64,000 nucleotides of DNA from Dyella_B acidisoli. GTDB lineage: Bacteria > Pseudomonadota > Gammaproteobacteria > Xanthomonadales > Rhodanobacteraceae. Position 1 is the first letter of the stretch. Every line of letters starts with the position of its first letter. The stretch is from assembly GCF_049532895.1 (NCBI RefSeq), contig NZ_CP064031.1:2170001-2234000 (forward strand), in the 5' to 3' direction. Shown piece by piece: positions 8,293-17,228 of this stretch. The translations under genes were made by a program, and so were the position numbers. Under the pieces are notes generated by a model. That model saw only the letters and a program-made list of their open reading frames with translations, ran no database searches and was not told the DNA's origin.

Positions 8293-10383
8293 TTAACCAG
8301 TCACCGAGGTGCTTCCCGTTTCTAGATGCCCGGTGTAACGACGAATCCAGCTTGAGTCGCCGCTGATGGTGACGGTGAAGTCGTACCAGCCGTTTGTTTT
8401 CGCGGCAGCGGAAAAGTAGGTATTGACCGTGGCACCTGCAGCGACGTTGTACGTCCAGGGGCCATCTGTCGTGTAGTTGTTGGTAGTGACGGTAAAGGTG
8501 ACCGACCCGCTGCTGTTGTTGGTGAGTGCGAAATAGATCGCCAACTGGCCGGATGCAGGATCGTTGGCATACGACGAAGTGACGCTGCAATCCTTGCCCG
8601 AGTTATTGAGATTGCCTGCAAACCGACGCAAAAAGCGATTCGGGCCGATCGTGGTCAAATCGTAGCTGCCACTGCCGTAACCAGTGCCGACGTTGAAGTA
8701 ATCGCTGACCGATCCATCGATGCCGTTGCTATAGGGCGCAACCGTGTATTGCCACGGACCACCGCTGCGGTGGGCATTGGCGTAAATCGCCAGCGGCACC
8801 GCGCGTGTTGCAACGGCACCGACATTGAGCATCTGTATCCAGATCAGGATCTGGCCATTCGCGCCGTACTGGATGGAGGAAATATTGGCATCCGGCTGGT
8901 AGGGAAGGGCGCGTGCTGTACGCGTGCCTGGCTCCTGCGACGGAAGGCTATTAGGCGCATTGCTGTCGGTAGGATTCGGCAGCGGATCACAAGTGCTGGT
9001 GCGATTGATGACGGTGTTGGTCGCAGGCAGATTGCCAGGCAGGCCCAAAACGGGATTGGCGAAATCAAATGCATCCGTAAGGTCGCCGCTGACCTGGCGC
9101 CGCCATGCGCTGATGGATGAGCAGATGGCGGGCGTTCCAAGTGCGCTCGTCCATGTTTCCAGGAGGCGGATCACCGAAGTGTGATCGTAGATCTGCGAAT
9201 CCACTACACCGCCACGGGTCCATGGCGAGCAGATGACCATCGGTACGCGAAAACCCATGCCGATCGGTTGCGTCTGGCCACTCACACTGATGAACTCTCC
9301 GGCCGTTCCGCTCGGCGGAACAGGCGGCGGAACGTGATCGAAAAATCCATCGTTCTCGTCGTAGTTGAGGATAAGCACGGTGGAATTGAACGTATCCGTG
9401 TTCGCTGCCAATGCCTGCAACACGAGATTGATGAAATGCGCGCCGTTGTCCGGTGGCGCGTCGGGATGCTCGGAATAGTCCTGGCTGGCCACGATCCAGC
9501 TCACTTGCGGCAGCGTGCCGTTGAGCACATCGTTCTGAATCGCCAAAGCGATGTCGTTCGGCGTGGAACCGGTGGTGCTCGGGACCGACGCCATGCCTTG
9601 CTGATACAGCGGGCTGGAATTGGGCGCATTCGCGAATTGGCTGAAATAAGCCAGGGCGTTGTCGCCGAAATTGTCGGAAGCGTTCTGATACACCTTCCAG
9701 CTTACGCCGGCAGCCTGCAGCTCTTCGGCATAGGTTTCCCAGGTGAGCCCGGATTCGGAGCCGCCGTTGTAAGCCGGACCACCGTTGCTCCCCGACGGAT
9801 CGATCATGCCGCCCCACAGATAGGTGCGATTAGGGCCGGTAGCGCTGAGAATGGAACAGAAATAGTGATCGCAAACGGTGTACGCATCGGCGAGTGCGTA
9901 ATGGAACGGAATGTCCTGACGCGTGAGGTAGCCGAGCGTGCGCACCGTGCCCTTGGCCAACACCCACGAGTCCATCTTGCCGTTGTTCCATGCCGAATGC
10001 TGGGTCAACCACGAATGATCGAGGCTGCCATCGCATTGCGTGACGACTTCGCCGCTTTGTCCGAAGACCGGTGAGGTCGTGTTGAAAGCCCACGGATATT
10101 GGCGTGACAAACCGTTGGGCTGATCGAACACCGAGTAGCCACCAGAAAGCGTGATGCCGGCCTTGTCGGAAAAGCCGCGCACGCCTTGCAGTGTTCCGAA
10201 ATAATGATCGAAGCTGCGATTCTCCTGCATGAGAATCACAACGTGCTTGATGTCGGTGATTGTGCCGGTGCTTTCGGTGGTAGTAGCGGCTCGCGCCGGC
10301 CTGATCGTTCCGCCTAATGTGTATCCGGTAACGCCAACAACTGCAGCTTTGATCGACAACGCAAGAAACTTACGGCGATTCAT
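8293..10383 (-). CDS. Phosphocholine-specific phospholipase C (PlcN/PlcH type), Tat-exported
   Basis: This roughly 696-residue enzyme hydrolyses phospholipid head groups outside the cytoplasm. The start at 10383 puts the twin-arginine motif NRRKFLALS at the N-terminus, so export is by Tat in folded form; a start three codons upstream is possible. The catalytic phosphoesterase domain shows HVVILMQENRSFDHYFGTL near residues 47-65 and NYDENDGFFDHVPPP further on, both metal/phosphate-site motifs of the AcpA/PLC superfamily. Two C-terminal DUF756-type beta domains follow, each ending in an RFLRRFAGNL- or WIRRYTGHL-like stretch, the standard layout of bacterial PLCs. Regulation by phosphate is known in relatives, but no Pho box was identified. 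Confidence 0.92.
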   Translation of the reverse strand: MNRRKFLALSIKAAVVGVTGYTLGGTIRPARAATTTESTGTITDIKHVVILMQENRSFDHYFGTLQGVRGFSDKAGITLSGGYSVFDQPNGLSRQYPWAFNTTSPVFGQSGEVVTQCDGSLDHSWLTQHSAWNNGKMDSWVLAKGTVRTLGYLTRQDIPFHYALADAYTVCDHYFCSILSATGPNRTYLWGGMIDPSGSNGGPAYNGGSESGLTWETYAEELQAAGVSWKVYQNASDNFGDNALAYFSQFANAPNSSPLYQQGMASVPSTTGSTPNDIALAIQNDVLNGTLPQVSWIVASQDYSEHPDAPPDNGAHFINLVLQALAANTDTFNSTVLILNYDENDGFFDHVPPPVPPSGTAGEFISVSGQTQPIGMGFRVPMVICSPWTRGGVVDSQIYDHTSVIRLLETWTSALGTPAICSSISAWRRQVSGDLTDAFDFANPVLGLPGNLPATNTVINRTSTCDPLPNPTDSNAPNSLPSQEPGTRTARALPYQPDANISSIQYGANGQILIWIQMLNVGAVATRAVPLAIYANAHRSGGPWQYTVAPYSNGIDGSVSDYFNVGTGYGSGSYDLTTIGPNRFLRRFAGNLNNSGKDCSVTSSYANDPASGQLAIYFALTNNSSGSVTFTVTTNNYTTDGPWTYNVAAGATVNTYFSAAAKTNGWYDFTVTISGDSSWIRRYTGHLETGSTSVTG

Positions 10384-10392
10384 CTCGATCAT

Positions 10393-10925
10393 GGGAGCCT
10401 CACGCCTAGTTGGGTTGTTCGATCAACGATAGGTGCTCCGTATGCCGGTTTTGTGACGTGGATATTGCGCGTGCAATCTTGTGTTCTTCACGGTTTTTGC
10501 ACACATGATGTGGGTGGAAAGGCATTGTTCAATGCGACTGCTTCGTCTCCCCGGCGGAGGCCGGGGCCGAGTGACTCTGACGATCTTCAAGTCGCTGGGT
10601 GATTCTCCTCACTCACCCTTTCGGGGCCGTCCTTCAGGCGTTCTCCGCGCTTCGCGCTACGTCTGGCTTTCGCCGAGACGACGAACTATCAGGCATTACT
10701 TCGCTACTCGCTATTGCGGGAAAGATCATTCTCTTCGTGTTGAATAGGTTTGAGTAACTCCAATACCTGCTCACCGGCTGCCAAGGGTGGTGCGTCGTTC
10801 TGAGTGCGACTTAGAACTGCGCTCCAGGCGCCGATCGTCTGAATGAACAGCACCGCGGGGCATTTTCACCCATTGCCTGGCCACACTATGCTGGGCGCAA
10901 GTACATGGGATGCGGGGCTTTATTC
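10393..10925. other. Intergenic region with degenerate REP-like palindromes
   Basis: This is about 530 bp without a convincing gene. Near 10543-10566 there is TCTCCCCGGCGGAGGCCGGG, and near 10666-10684 a partly complementary CTGGCTTTCGCCGAGACG. Together they look like a decayed inverted pair of the same REP style as elsewhere in the window. The 88-residue open frame at 10481 runs through this repeat and is not regarded as a gene. Confidence 0.5.
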
Positions 10926-11492
10926 ATGGCCATGAAGTTCAACCCGGTTTCCATCGAAGAACTGAGCAATGCATGCATGCCGGATAAGGCACTGCCTGGT
11001 ATTTACTACCGGCAGGGAAAGGATATCGTGCTTGTCGCCTTGAACGTGGCAGAGCAACAAGACGGACTAAGCCCCATCTACCTCTGTTTTTCAGGTGAGC
11101 ACGTCGAACATCGAAGGAGCATCCCGAACACGCTGTTGATTCCGCTAAACCAGTTGGAGCCGCGTTTTCATATTGAAGGATCAGCCGAACAAGTAAAGTT
11201 CACAGCGGGGGTTGCCATTGATTATTACCAGCAGCCGGCCTTGGTGCTCGTCGATGATCAACCTCACATCCTGTTGAAAGACTTTCCGGATGAACCCCAT
11301 GGAGATCCCAGGTTCCACAAATATCGTCTCATGCTGAATCTGACGACTCGTCAGGTGGTCCGTTTGTCGCCTGGAAAAACGCTTGTCGTTTTCGACCATG
11401 TGGTGATGTCGGGTTATCTACTGCGCCACGATAAGGAAGAGTCGGAAAAGATGGCGGTGTTGAAACTGCGTCCCGATGATCGAGGGCATTGA
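10926..11492 (+). CDS. Hypothetical protein, function not recognised
   Basis: This soluble protein of about 188 residues has no signal peptide and no membrane segment. The ATG at 10926 was preferred because GCGGGG lies about 7 bp upstream; in-frame ATGs at 10905 and 10932 are alternatives. It has alternating hydrophobic and charged strands (YRQGKDIVLVALNVAEQQ, YYQQPALVLVDDQPHILLKD) suggesting a mainly beta fold. No catalytic or binding motif was recognised. It stands alone between two repeat-containing gaps. Confidence 0.6.
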   Translation: MAMKFNPVSIEELSNACMPDKALPGIYYRQGKDIVLVALNVAEQQDGLSPIYLCFSGEHVEHRRSIPNTLLIPLNQLEPRFHIEGSAEQVKFTAGVAIDYYQQPALVLVDDQPHILLKDFPDEPHGDPRFHKYRLMLNLTTRQVVRLSPGKTLVVFDHVVMSGYLLRHDKEESEKMAVLKLRPDDRGH

Positions 11493-11596
11493 CTGCTGCC
11501 TCGCCCGTTAATGATGCGCTGACTAAATCGTCGTCCTGGCATTCAGTGCGGTCCGGGGAAAATTTCTGTCCGTCTTGCGCTAATGGCTGAAACTCT

Positions 11597-11675
11597 CGTC
11601 ATCCCAGCGAAAGCTGGGATCCAGCGACTTGCAAAGCGTTAAAGGCACTGGATCCCAGCTTTCGCTGGAATGACG
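11597..11675. repeat. REP/BIME inverted pair, family CCCAGCGAAAGCTGGG
   Basis: Two palindromic units in opposite orientation: CGTCATCCCAGCGAAAGCTG at 11597-11616 and its near reverse complement ending at 11675, about 27 nt each with a spacer of about 25 nt. The same family recurs at 36156-36233 and, as a variant, at 47447-47531. It fills most of the gap between two genes converging here and may serve as a transcript end. Confidence 0.88.
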
Positions 11676-11811
11676 AATCGGTAGCGTTGAGTTCTCTGGA
11701 AAAATTTCGGCGTCACAGAGCAGCTAACGCGTGTTCTTGAAACGCTTTATTTTTCTGGAACAGCACTGAGTATGCGCTGGGACGACGAGTCTGCAATAGA
11801 TCAGAGCATCA

Positions 11812-12813
11812 CTAGAGGCCGAGGCACTCTTTCGTTGAAGACTTATCCGTTTTTCTCAAGGATGTAATGGATCGTCGAAGTTCCGCGAGCGGTGCACGAT
11901 CGTCAAAGCGAATGGTGCCTTCCTCCTCCGATATGCCCAGTTGCCGGAGCATGCCATCAAGATCAATGGCGACGGATCGATCTTTGAGTTTGTCGTAAAG
12001 CGTGGTGAGGGCATTGCTTTTCACGGCGGCATCGCCTGCTTGTGCGACCTGTGCAACGCTCCATAATGCTGTATTGCCTCCGCTTGTGCGGTTGATAGCG
12101 CGCAATGCATCTTGTAAGCGATATTCGCCGTTGCTGTGCTTGTAGATGTCGATTTCGGCGAGGAGCCAGTACATGGCGCCGCCCCAGTATGTTCTCCCCC
12201 AGGTGTGCGTATGATCGAGCCCTTCGTCGCCGCTTTTAGGTTGTCCTTTGGGCATGTCGTCAACCGCCCATCGCCAGACTTCCTGCGGAGTGATCTGTCC
12301 CAACTGTGCACGGGCAATGGGTTCAACGTAGGTGGCATTGCCTTCCATAAACCATTCGCTGCTCATGGGTACGCGCGGAAGTGCCAGATGCGTCATTTCG
12401 TGCACCATTACCCAGTCTTCTCGTAGTGCGTTATCGGTTACGTCACGTCCTACGGTGAAGCGCGTTACAGAACTCGGATAGCCCCAGGTTGTAGCAGGGC
12501 CGATGCGGTTGCCTTCGCCAGGCGTAATGAGCAAGGCCCAATGATCGACGGGAAAGCGACCAAAGTATGCGGAGACGGCTGATGCACTTCGCCGGACCCA
12601 GGTCTCGATGCGGCGTTTATCAAGTGGCCGGGAGTCGCCGTCAATAGCGATGTCGATGTTTCCGCCGCACATCGAAAGTCGCAGATCGGGCGACTTTTTC
12701 ACCCTGGCGTAAATGTCCTCAGGATCGTCGTACGCCTGCGCGAATGCCAGCCTGGGTAGCTGCGTTGCAACCACCAAGCTTCCGATCATCTGCACAAAGT
12801 GTCGACGATTCAT
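11812..12813 (-). CDS. Secreted HExxH zinc metallopeptidase-like protein
   Basis: This 333-residue protein opens MNRRHFVQMIGSLVVATQLP, a signal peptide with an Arg-Arg pair that may be Tat-dependent, cleaved near AFA-Q. It carries VHEMTHLAL with the zinc motif HEMTH at 138-142 and a downstream Glu in EWFMEGNATYVE (E157), the gluzincin arrangement HExxH-(14)-E. The fold resembles the peptidase-MA / M61-like superfamily. It was probably made with the hydrolase gene that ends 29 bp upstream on the same strand. The substrate is unknown. Confidence 0.8.
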   Translation of the reverse strand: MNRRHFVQMIGSLVVATQLPRLAFAQAYDDPEDIYARVKKSPDLRLSMCGGNIDIAIDGDSRPLDKRRIETWVRRSASAVSAYFGRFPVDHWALLITPGEGNRIGPATTWGYPSSVTRFTVGRDVTDNALREDWVMVHEMTHLALPRVPMSSEWFMEGNATYVEPIARAQLGQITPQEVWRWAVDDMPKGQPKSGDEGLDHTHTWGRTYWGGAMYWLLAEIDIYKHSNGEYRLQDALRAINRTSGGNTALWSVAQVAQAGDAAVKSNALTTLYDKLKDRSVAIDLDGMLRQLGISEEEGTIRFDDRAPLAELRRSITSLRKTDKSSTKECLGL

Positions 12814-12842
12814 ACGCGTTAGGGTGGTGATTTGCTACTGCA

Positions 12843-13619
12843 CTAGAAATGGAGCTGACCAAGAAATCCCAGGATCGCCTTCCAATTGTCTTCGGCGCCT
12901 TGAGGATCACGGCTGGCGATCAGTGTGGAGGATCCGTGAACGCCGGCGGTTGGAACGTACTGAACCTTAAGTTTTGTCGGTGAGGCTGCCAGGATGGCTC
13001 TAGCCGCATCGATCTCGCTAGCGTCCTTGGAGGAGGTGACAAAGAATGGAACGGTTACCTTCGCCGCAGCAGAGCGGATCATGGAAGGAGATTCGTCGAA
13101 ATATTCACCGGGTGAAAAGACGGCAATGGCGCTGATTTCGTTCACATGCTCCGAGGCAACCACCACTGTCAACGACGCGGAATAACTGCTGCCCCAAAGG
13201 ATAATCGGAAGTTTCTGTTTTTTGGCAAACGACAACGCCGCTTCGAGATCGGGCTTGGCATCAAGATAGTTGGCGGAATGACCTAGTGCTTGAACGGTTT
13301 GATTGGGGCCAAAGAGTTCGCCGCCCGACCGTTGATCGATGGCTAGTGCGCTGTATCCGGCCGCTGCGAGTCTTGGGGCTATAGTCTTGTATTCATCCTT
13401 GCTGGAACCCGCTTGATGAAATAACAGAATCAAGGCGCGTGGCGATGCAGCGCGATAGTACTTGCCATAGATCACCACGCCGTCGCTGGCTTTAAAGGTG
13501 ATATCTGAAGTCGCTACGGCCGGTGTCGAAGGCATGGTAGCGGCCGCTGCTGGCATGAATGCTGCTGTGCCGCTTAGGGTGATTAGCGTCGACATGGCAA
13601 GAGAAAGTGCTGAGCGCAT
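12843..13619 (-). CDS. Exported alpha/beta hydrolase
   Basis: This 258-residue protein has a signal peptide ending near residue 26 (SGTAAFMPAAAA). The alpha/beta-hydrolase layout is visible: RALILLFHQAGSSKDEY with the oxyanion-type HQAGSS at 68-73, a nucleophile elbow LWGSSYSAS (Ser145, where the usual final Gly of GxSxG is Ser), a candidate acid in FFVTSSKDASE and a His in AGVHGSSTL. It resembles dienelactone-hydrolase-like or esterase proteins. It precedes the metallopeptidase gene by 29 bp and is divergent from the DUF1223 gene. Confidence 0.8.
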   Translation of the reverse strand: MRSALSLAMSTLITLSGTAAFMPAAAATMPSTPAVATSDITFKASDGVVIYGKYYRAASPRALILLFHQAGSSKDEYKTIAPRLAAAGYSALAIDQRSGGELFGPNQTVQALGHSANYLDAKPDLEAALSFAKKQKLPIILWGSSYSASLTVVVASEHVNEISAIAVFSPGEYFDESPSMIRSAAAKVTVPFFVTSSKDASEIDAARAILAASPTKLKVQYVPTAGVHGSSTLIASRDPQGAEDNWKAILGFLGQLHF

Positions 13620-13838
13620 TTGAAATCCTTTAGGGTTCTGTGACTCTGCCGGAAACTAGTTTCTCGCTCCTACAGGAGCACATCCTTAATTGTTTCGTCT
13701 GTCCAGCGGGAAACGTTACACCAGGATGTTCCGCCCATCACATGCCACATGTAACGCCCAGCCTTGCTCAAGCGAACTTAGGGGAAATGATCGAGATACG
13801 CGGTCTCGATAGCGATTTCCACAATCCGTGAGCGGGAT

Positions 13839-14582
13839 ATGATGCGCGCAATAGCATACGCTGGTGTGATGTTGAGTCTGGCCCTGGCCGCGAAGGTATA
13901 CGCAAGCGATGTGCCAACCCCAGGCCAAACGCTTACCTCGAAGCTCGTGGTGGTTGAACTCTTTCAAAGCCAAGGTTGTTCTTCGTGCCCGCCAGCAGAA
14001 GAAAACCTCAACGCACTTGCGGATGACCGGGCGGTACTCGCCTTATCGTTTGGCGTAACGTACTGGGACGGTTTGGGCTGGAAGGACACCTTTGCGACCG
14101 ATGCCTATACAGCAAGGCAATGGCGCTACGCGCACTATCGCCACCGAGACACGGTTTGGACGCCACAGGTTTACGTTAACGGCCATACGGATCTCGTAGG
14201 TACAAACCGTGCGCAGTTGAACGAAGTCATTCACCAAGCTCAAAGTAATGGGCCAACTATCGCGTGGCCATCGGTTGACCGTGTGCACATCAAGGCGGCA
14301 TCAGGTCGCACTGAGGCGAGTGACGTATGGCTGGTGCGCTATGACCCGCGAACCCTTCACGTTCCTATTGGTGCAGGTGAAAACAGTGGACGCACGCTTG
14401 ACCAGTGCAACGTCGTACGCGAGCTGATTCGCTTGGGAAAATGGAAGGGTGACGATGAGGCATTCACATTGCCCGCGTCATCACTGCCGGGACTTGAAAC
14501 TGCCGTGCTTGTTCAAGTGCAAGAGGGCGGCGACATACTGAGCGCGTCCGTACAAGATGCTCGCGGTTCAAATAAACCGTAA
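13839..14582 (+). CDS. DUF1223 family thioredoxin-fold protein, exported
   Basis: This 247-residue protein has an N-terminal signal peptide (AIAYAGVMLSLALAAKVYAS). The DUF1223 signature VVELFQSQGCSSCPPAEENL is present, with the CSSC pair at residues 47 and 50, a redox-type CxxC of the thioredoxin-like fold. Further family features are DRAVLALSFGVTYWD and TPQVYVNGHTDLVG. It is probably periplasmic and redox active; no partner is evident from its neighbours. A second ATG one codon in is an equivalent start. Confidence 0.87.
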   Translation: MMRAIAYAGVMLSLALAAKVYASDVPTPGQTLTSKLVVVELFQSQGCSSCPPAEENLNALADDRAVLALSFGVTYWDGLGWKDTFATDAYTARQWRYAHYRHRDTVWTPQVYVNGHTDLVGTNRAQLNEVIHQAQSNGPTIAWPSVDRVHIKAASGRTEASDVWLVRYDPRTLHVPIGAGENSGRTLDQCNVVRELIRLGKWKGDDEAFTLPASSLPGLETAVLVQVQEGGDILSASVQDARGSNKP

Positions 14583-14727
14583 TCGCTAGCATTGGACGAA
14601 GGTCAAAAAAAGAAAAACTGCGCTTTCTTTCCCCAGCTCAGAATATAGCGGACGTGGGGACTTGCCGAAAGCCCCTGGTCATGCTGCAGCATCGCCAACC
14701 GTTGTGAGAACTGACGGAAGCGGGAGT

Positions 14728-16197
14728 ATGGCGATGATCGAGCATGATGTGCTGATTGTTGGAGGAGGGCCGACTGGGCTGATGTTGGCAGGCGAACTGG
14801 CGTTGGCGCGGATCGACGTTGCTGTTGTCGAGCGACGCGTCAACCAGGATGTCGCCGGCTTGCGTGCACGCGGTCTGCATTCGCGCACAATCGAAGTGCT
14901 CGATCAGCGCGGAATTGCCGACCGGTTTCTCTCGCAGGGACAGTCGCTTCAGGTCGTGCATTTCCACATTCCGCTGAATATCAGCGACTTTCCTACGCGT
15001 CATAACTACGTGCTCGCGCTGTCGCAGAAGCACTTCGAGCGCATTCTGGCCCACTGGGTAGACGAGCTGGCGGTACCGATCTATCGCGAACGTGAAGTGA
15101 CAGGTTTCGTGCAGGACGACACGGGCGTCGATATTGAGCTGTCCGACGGCAACTCGCTACGAGCAAAATATCTCGTCGGCTGCGATGGAGGACGTAGCTT
15201 GATCCGTAAAACAGCCGGCATCGAGTTTCCCGGCTTGGATCCGACGACGAGCTGGTTGATTGCCGAAGCCGAGATGTCCGAAGAGCCGGAATGGGGCTTC
15301 CGCCACGACGCTGTGGGTACCCATGCGATCGGCAAGTCGGAGGATGCGAAGCGAGTATGCGTGGTGCTAACCGAGCAGCAGATAGAGGCCGCCAGCGAAC
15401 CCACCTTGCTCGATGTCAGTGAAGCACTCATCGCCGTCTATGGGACCGACTATGGCATCCACAGCGCAACGTGTATATCCAGGTTCACCGATATGACTCG
15501 TCAAGCCGCGACCTACCGCGAAGGACGGGTCTTGCTGGCCGGCGACGCTGCACATGTGCATCCTCCTTTAGGAGGTCAGGGCCTCAATGTCGGTGTGCAG
15601 GATGCGGTGAATCTGGGATGGAAGCTGGCTCAAGTGGTTAACCGAACGTCGCCCCAAAGCCTCTTAGATACCTACCACGCCGAACGCCATCCGGTCGCTG
15701 CTCGCGTGCTGCGCAACACGATGGCGCACGTCGCGCTTCGCCGCCCCGACGACCGCACCAAAGTGCTGGGCGGCTATTTTTCTGAACTTCTCAGCATGGA
15801 CGAGCCCCGCAAACGAATGGCTGCGGAGATGTCTGGCCTGGACATTCATTACAACCTAGGTGCGGGACATCCGTTGTTAGGACGCCGCATGCCCGACCTC
15901 GACTTGATCACGACCAACGGCCCATTGCGCGTCTTCGCACTTCTTCACAATGCAAGACCAGTGTTAATCAACTTCGCAGAGCCTGGCGATTTCGATATCA
16001 CTCCATGGGCAGATCGAGTTCAGTTGATCGACGCCAAATACATAGGTACATGGGAGCTTCCCGCCCTAGGTGTGGTGGCTGCTCCGGTCGCCGTGCTGAT
16101 TCGTCCCGACGGACATGTGGCCTGGGTGGGGGACGCCAGCAAGGGAGGGCTCACTGACGCGCTAACCACTTGGTTTGGGGTGCCTGCTGTGGCATAG
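14728..16197 (+). CDS. FAD-dependent aromatic monooxygenase (PheA/TfdB family)
   Basis: This is a flavoprotein of about 489 residues. The start was set at 14728 (or two codons on, at 14734) because GGGAG at 14722-14726 is a good ribosome-binding site and the protein then begins directly before the FAD-binding strand DVLIVGGGPTGLMLAGELAL. Other motifs: GCDGGRSLIRKTAG (the DG motif) and GRVLLAGDAAHVHPPLGGQG (the GD motif) before a helix LNVGVQDAVNLGWKLA. The C-terminal 130 residues fit the thioredoxin-like domain of phenol-hydroxylase and rifampicin-monooxygenase relatives. The substrate is unknown. Confidence 0.88.
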   Translation: MAMIEHDVLIVGGGPTGLMLAGELALARIDVAVVERRVNQDVAGLRARGLHSRTIEVLDQRGIADRFLSQGQSLQVVHFHIPLNISDFPTRHNYVLALSQKHFERILAHWVDELAVPIYREREVTGFVQDDTGVDIELSDGNSLRAKYLVGCDGGRSLIRKTAGIEFPGLDPTTSWLIAEAEMSEEPEWGFRHDAVGTHAIGKSEDAKRVCVVLTEQQIEAASEPTLLDVSEALIAVYGTDYGIHSATCISRFTDMTRQAATYREGRVLLAGDAAHVHPPLGGQGLNVGVQDAVNLGWKLAQVVNRTSPQSLLDTYHAERHPVAARVLRNTMAHVALRRPDDRTKVLGGYFSELLSMDEPRKRMAAEMSGLDIHYNLGAGHPLLGRRMPDLDLITTNGPLRVFALLHNARPVLINFAEPGDFDITPWADRVQLIDAKYIGTWELPALGVVAAPVAVLIRPDGHVAWVGDASKGGLTDALTTWFGVPAVA

Positions 16198-16220
16198 CGT
16201 GAGCGTCGTGTGACAGAAAA

Positions 16221-16234
16221 TTGATCTAGATCAA
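16221..16234. promoter_or_regulatory. Perfect FNR/Anr-type box upstream of the oxidase operon
   Basis: TTGATCTAGATCAA matches the consensus TTGAT-N4-ATCAA exactly and lies within a 20-bp perfect palindrome. It lies about 240 bp before the first cytochrome gene and just after the stop of the monooxygenase gene, so its only downstream plus-strand target is the respiratory cluster. Oxygen control of that cluster is inferred. Confidence 0.65.
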
Positions 16235-16472
16235 TTTCTGGCTTCGATGCTGAACTACATTGTCACGGGGGCTGCCGCGGGTAAGGCAAAAGCTGTAGCT
16301 GGGAAGTGAACGGTCGCGTTTTTCCCTACTCGGTTTAGATGGCCGTCTTTAGTCCTATCTGCCTAGGATCAATCGCCTTGCGACACCATCCTGATGTTCG
16401 TATATTGCGCTACGGACGATTTCGCTATTGGCGTTGGCCTGATCCATTCACCATAGGCGTGGAGTTGCTTCC

Positions 16473-17228
16473 ATGAGGAAGGTCGACTGTCGTAGCAGCG
16501 ATTTTCTTGGGACGTTCTGCAACGTCGCCCTATCCATGGTGATCGTTGTGTTTTTCGCGATGACCGGCCGGCTGCATGCGCAGACCCAGAACTCGGTAAC
16601 GGCATCCGACTCGACTGCAACACGTGTCATGGCATGTACCGCTTGCCATGGTGAGCGCGGGCAAGGTAGCAGGGACGATTACTTTCCTCGGCTCGCCGGC
16701 AAGCCAACTGGATATTTGTATAACCAACTGGTCGCCTTTCGGGATGGCCAGCGCAAATACCCTCCGATGAATTATTTGCTCGCCTATTTGCCGGATAGCT
16801 ATTTGCGGGAAATGGCCGACTACTTTGCGGCTCAACAAACGCCCTTTCCGCCGTTGCCGAAACCCGACGTCGGGCCGCAAGTGCTGGCTTTAGGGGAGCG
16901 GTTAGTCTTGAAGGGCGACGATGCACGGCATGTTCCGGCATGCATCGCTTGCCATGGCGCCTCGTTGACCGGCATGTCGCCTGACATCCCTGGCTTGCTC
17001 GGTTTGCACAGCAAATACATCAGTGCCCAGCTTGGGGCAACGCGTTTTGGGACACGGGTTCCCATCAAGCCCAACTGCATGCAGCAGCTGACCACCCGAC
17101 TGTCAGAAGAAGATATCACCGCAGTCTCCGCATATTTATCGTCGCTCCCTGCGCCTGCAAACCCCGCTCCAGCCCCTGCTGGTTCGCTGAAATTGGCGCT
17201 CACCTGCGAAGGCTTGGAGACGAAATGA
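16473..17228 (+). CDS. Dihaem cytochrome c (c4-like), exported
   Basis: This 251-residue protein has a signal peptide (VALSMVIVVFFAMTGRLHAQ, cleavage near residue 36). It has two haem-c sites, CTACH at 55-59 and CIACH at 157-161, about 100 residues apart, each followed by a c4-style domain (PRLAGKPTGYLYNQLVAFRDGQR, then IPGLLGLHSKYISAQLGATRFGTR). It is a periplasmic electron carrier or oxidase electron donor. First gene of the respiratory run; its stop overlaps the next start (ATGA). Confidence 0.9.
   Translation: MRKVDCRSSDFLGTFCNVALSMVIVVFFAMTGRLHAQTQNSVTASDSTATRVMACTACHGERGQGSRDDYFPRLAGKPTGYLYNQLVAFRDGQRKYPPMNYLLAYLPDSYLREMADYFAAQQTPFPPLPKPDVGPQVLALGERLVLKGDDARHVPACIACHGASLTGMSPDIPGLLGLHSKYISAQLGATRFGTRVPIKPNCMQQLTTRLSEEDITAVSAYLSSLPAPANPAPAPAGSLKLALTCEGLETK

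Noticed and set aside
9181..10074. A 297-codon open frame on the plus strand.
   Set aside because: Antisense shadow of the phospholipase C gene; Arg-rich with no motif.
14590..14630. A-rich and T-rich stretch after the DUF1223 gene as a terminator.
   Set aside because: The possible stem (AAAGAAA/TTTCTTT) is weak and no stable hairpin with a U-run was found.
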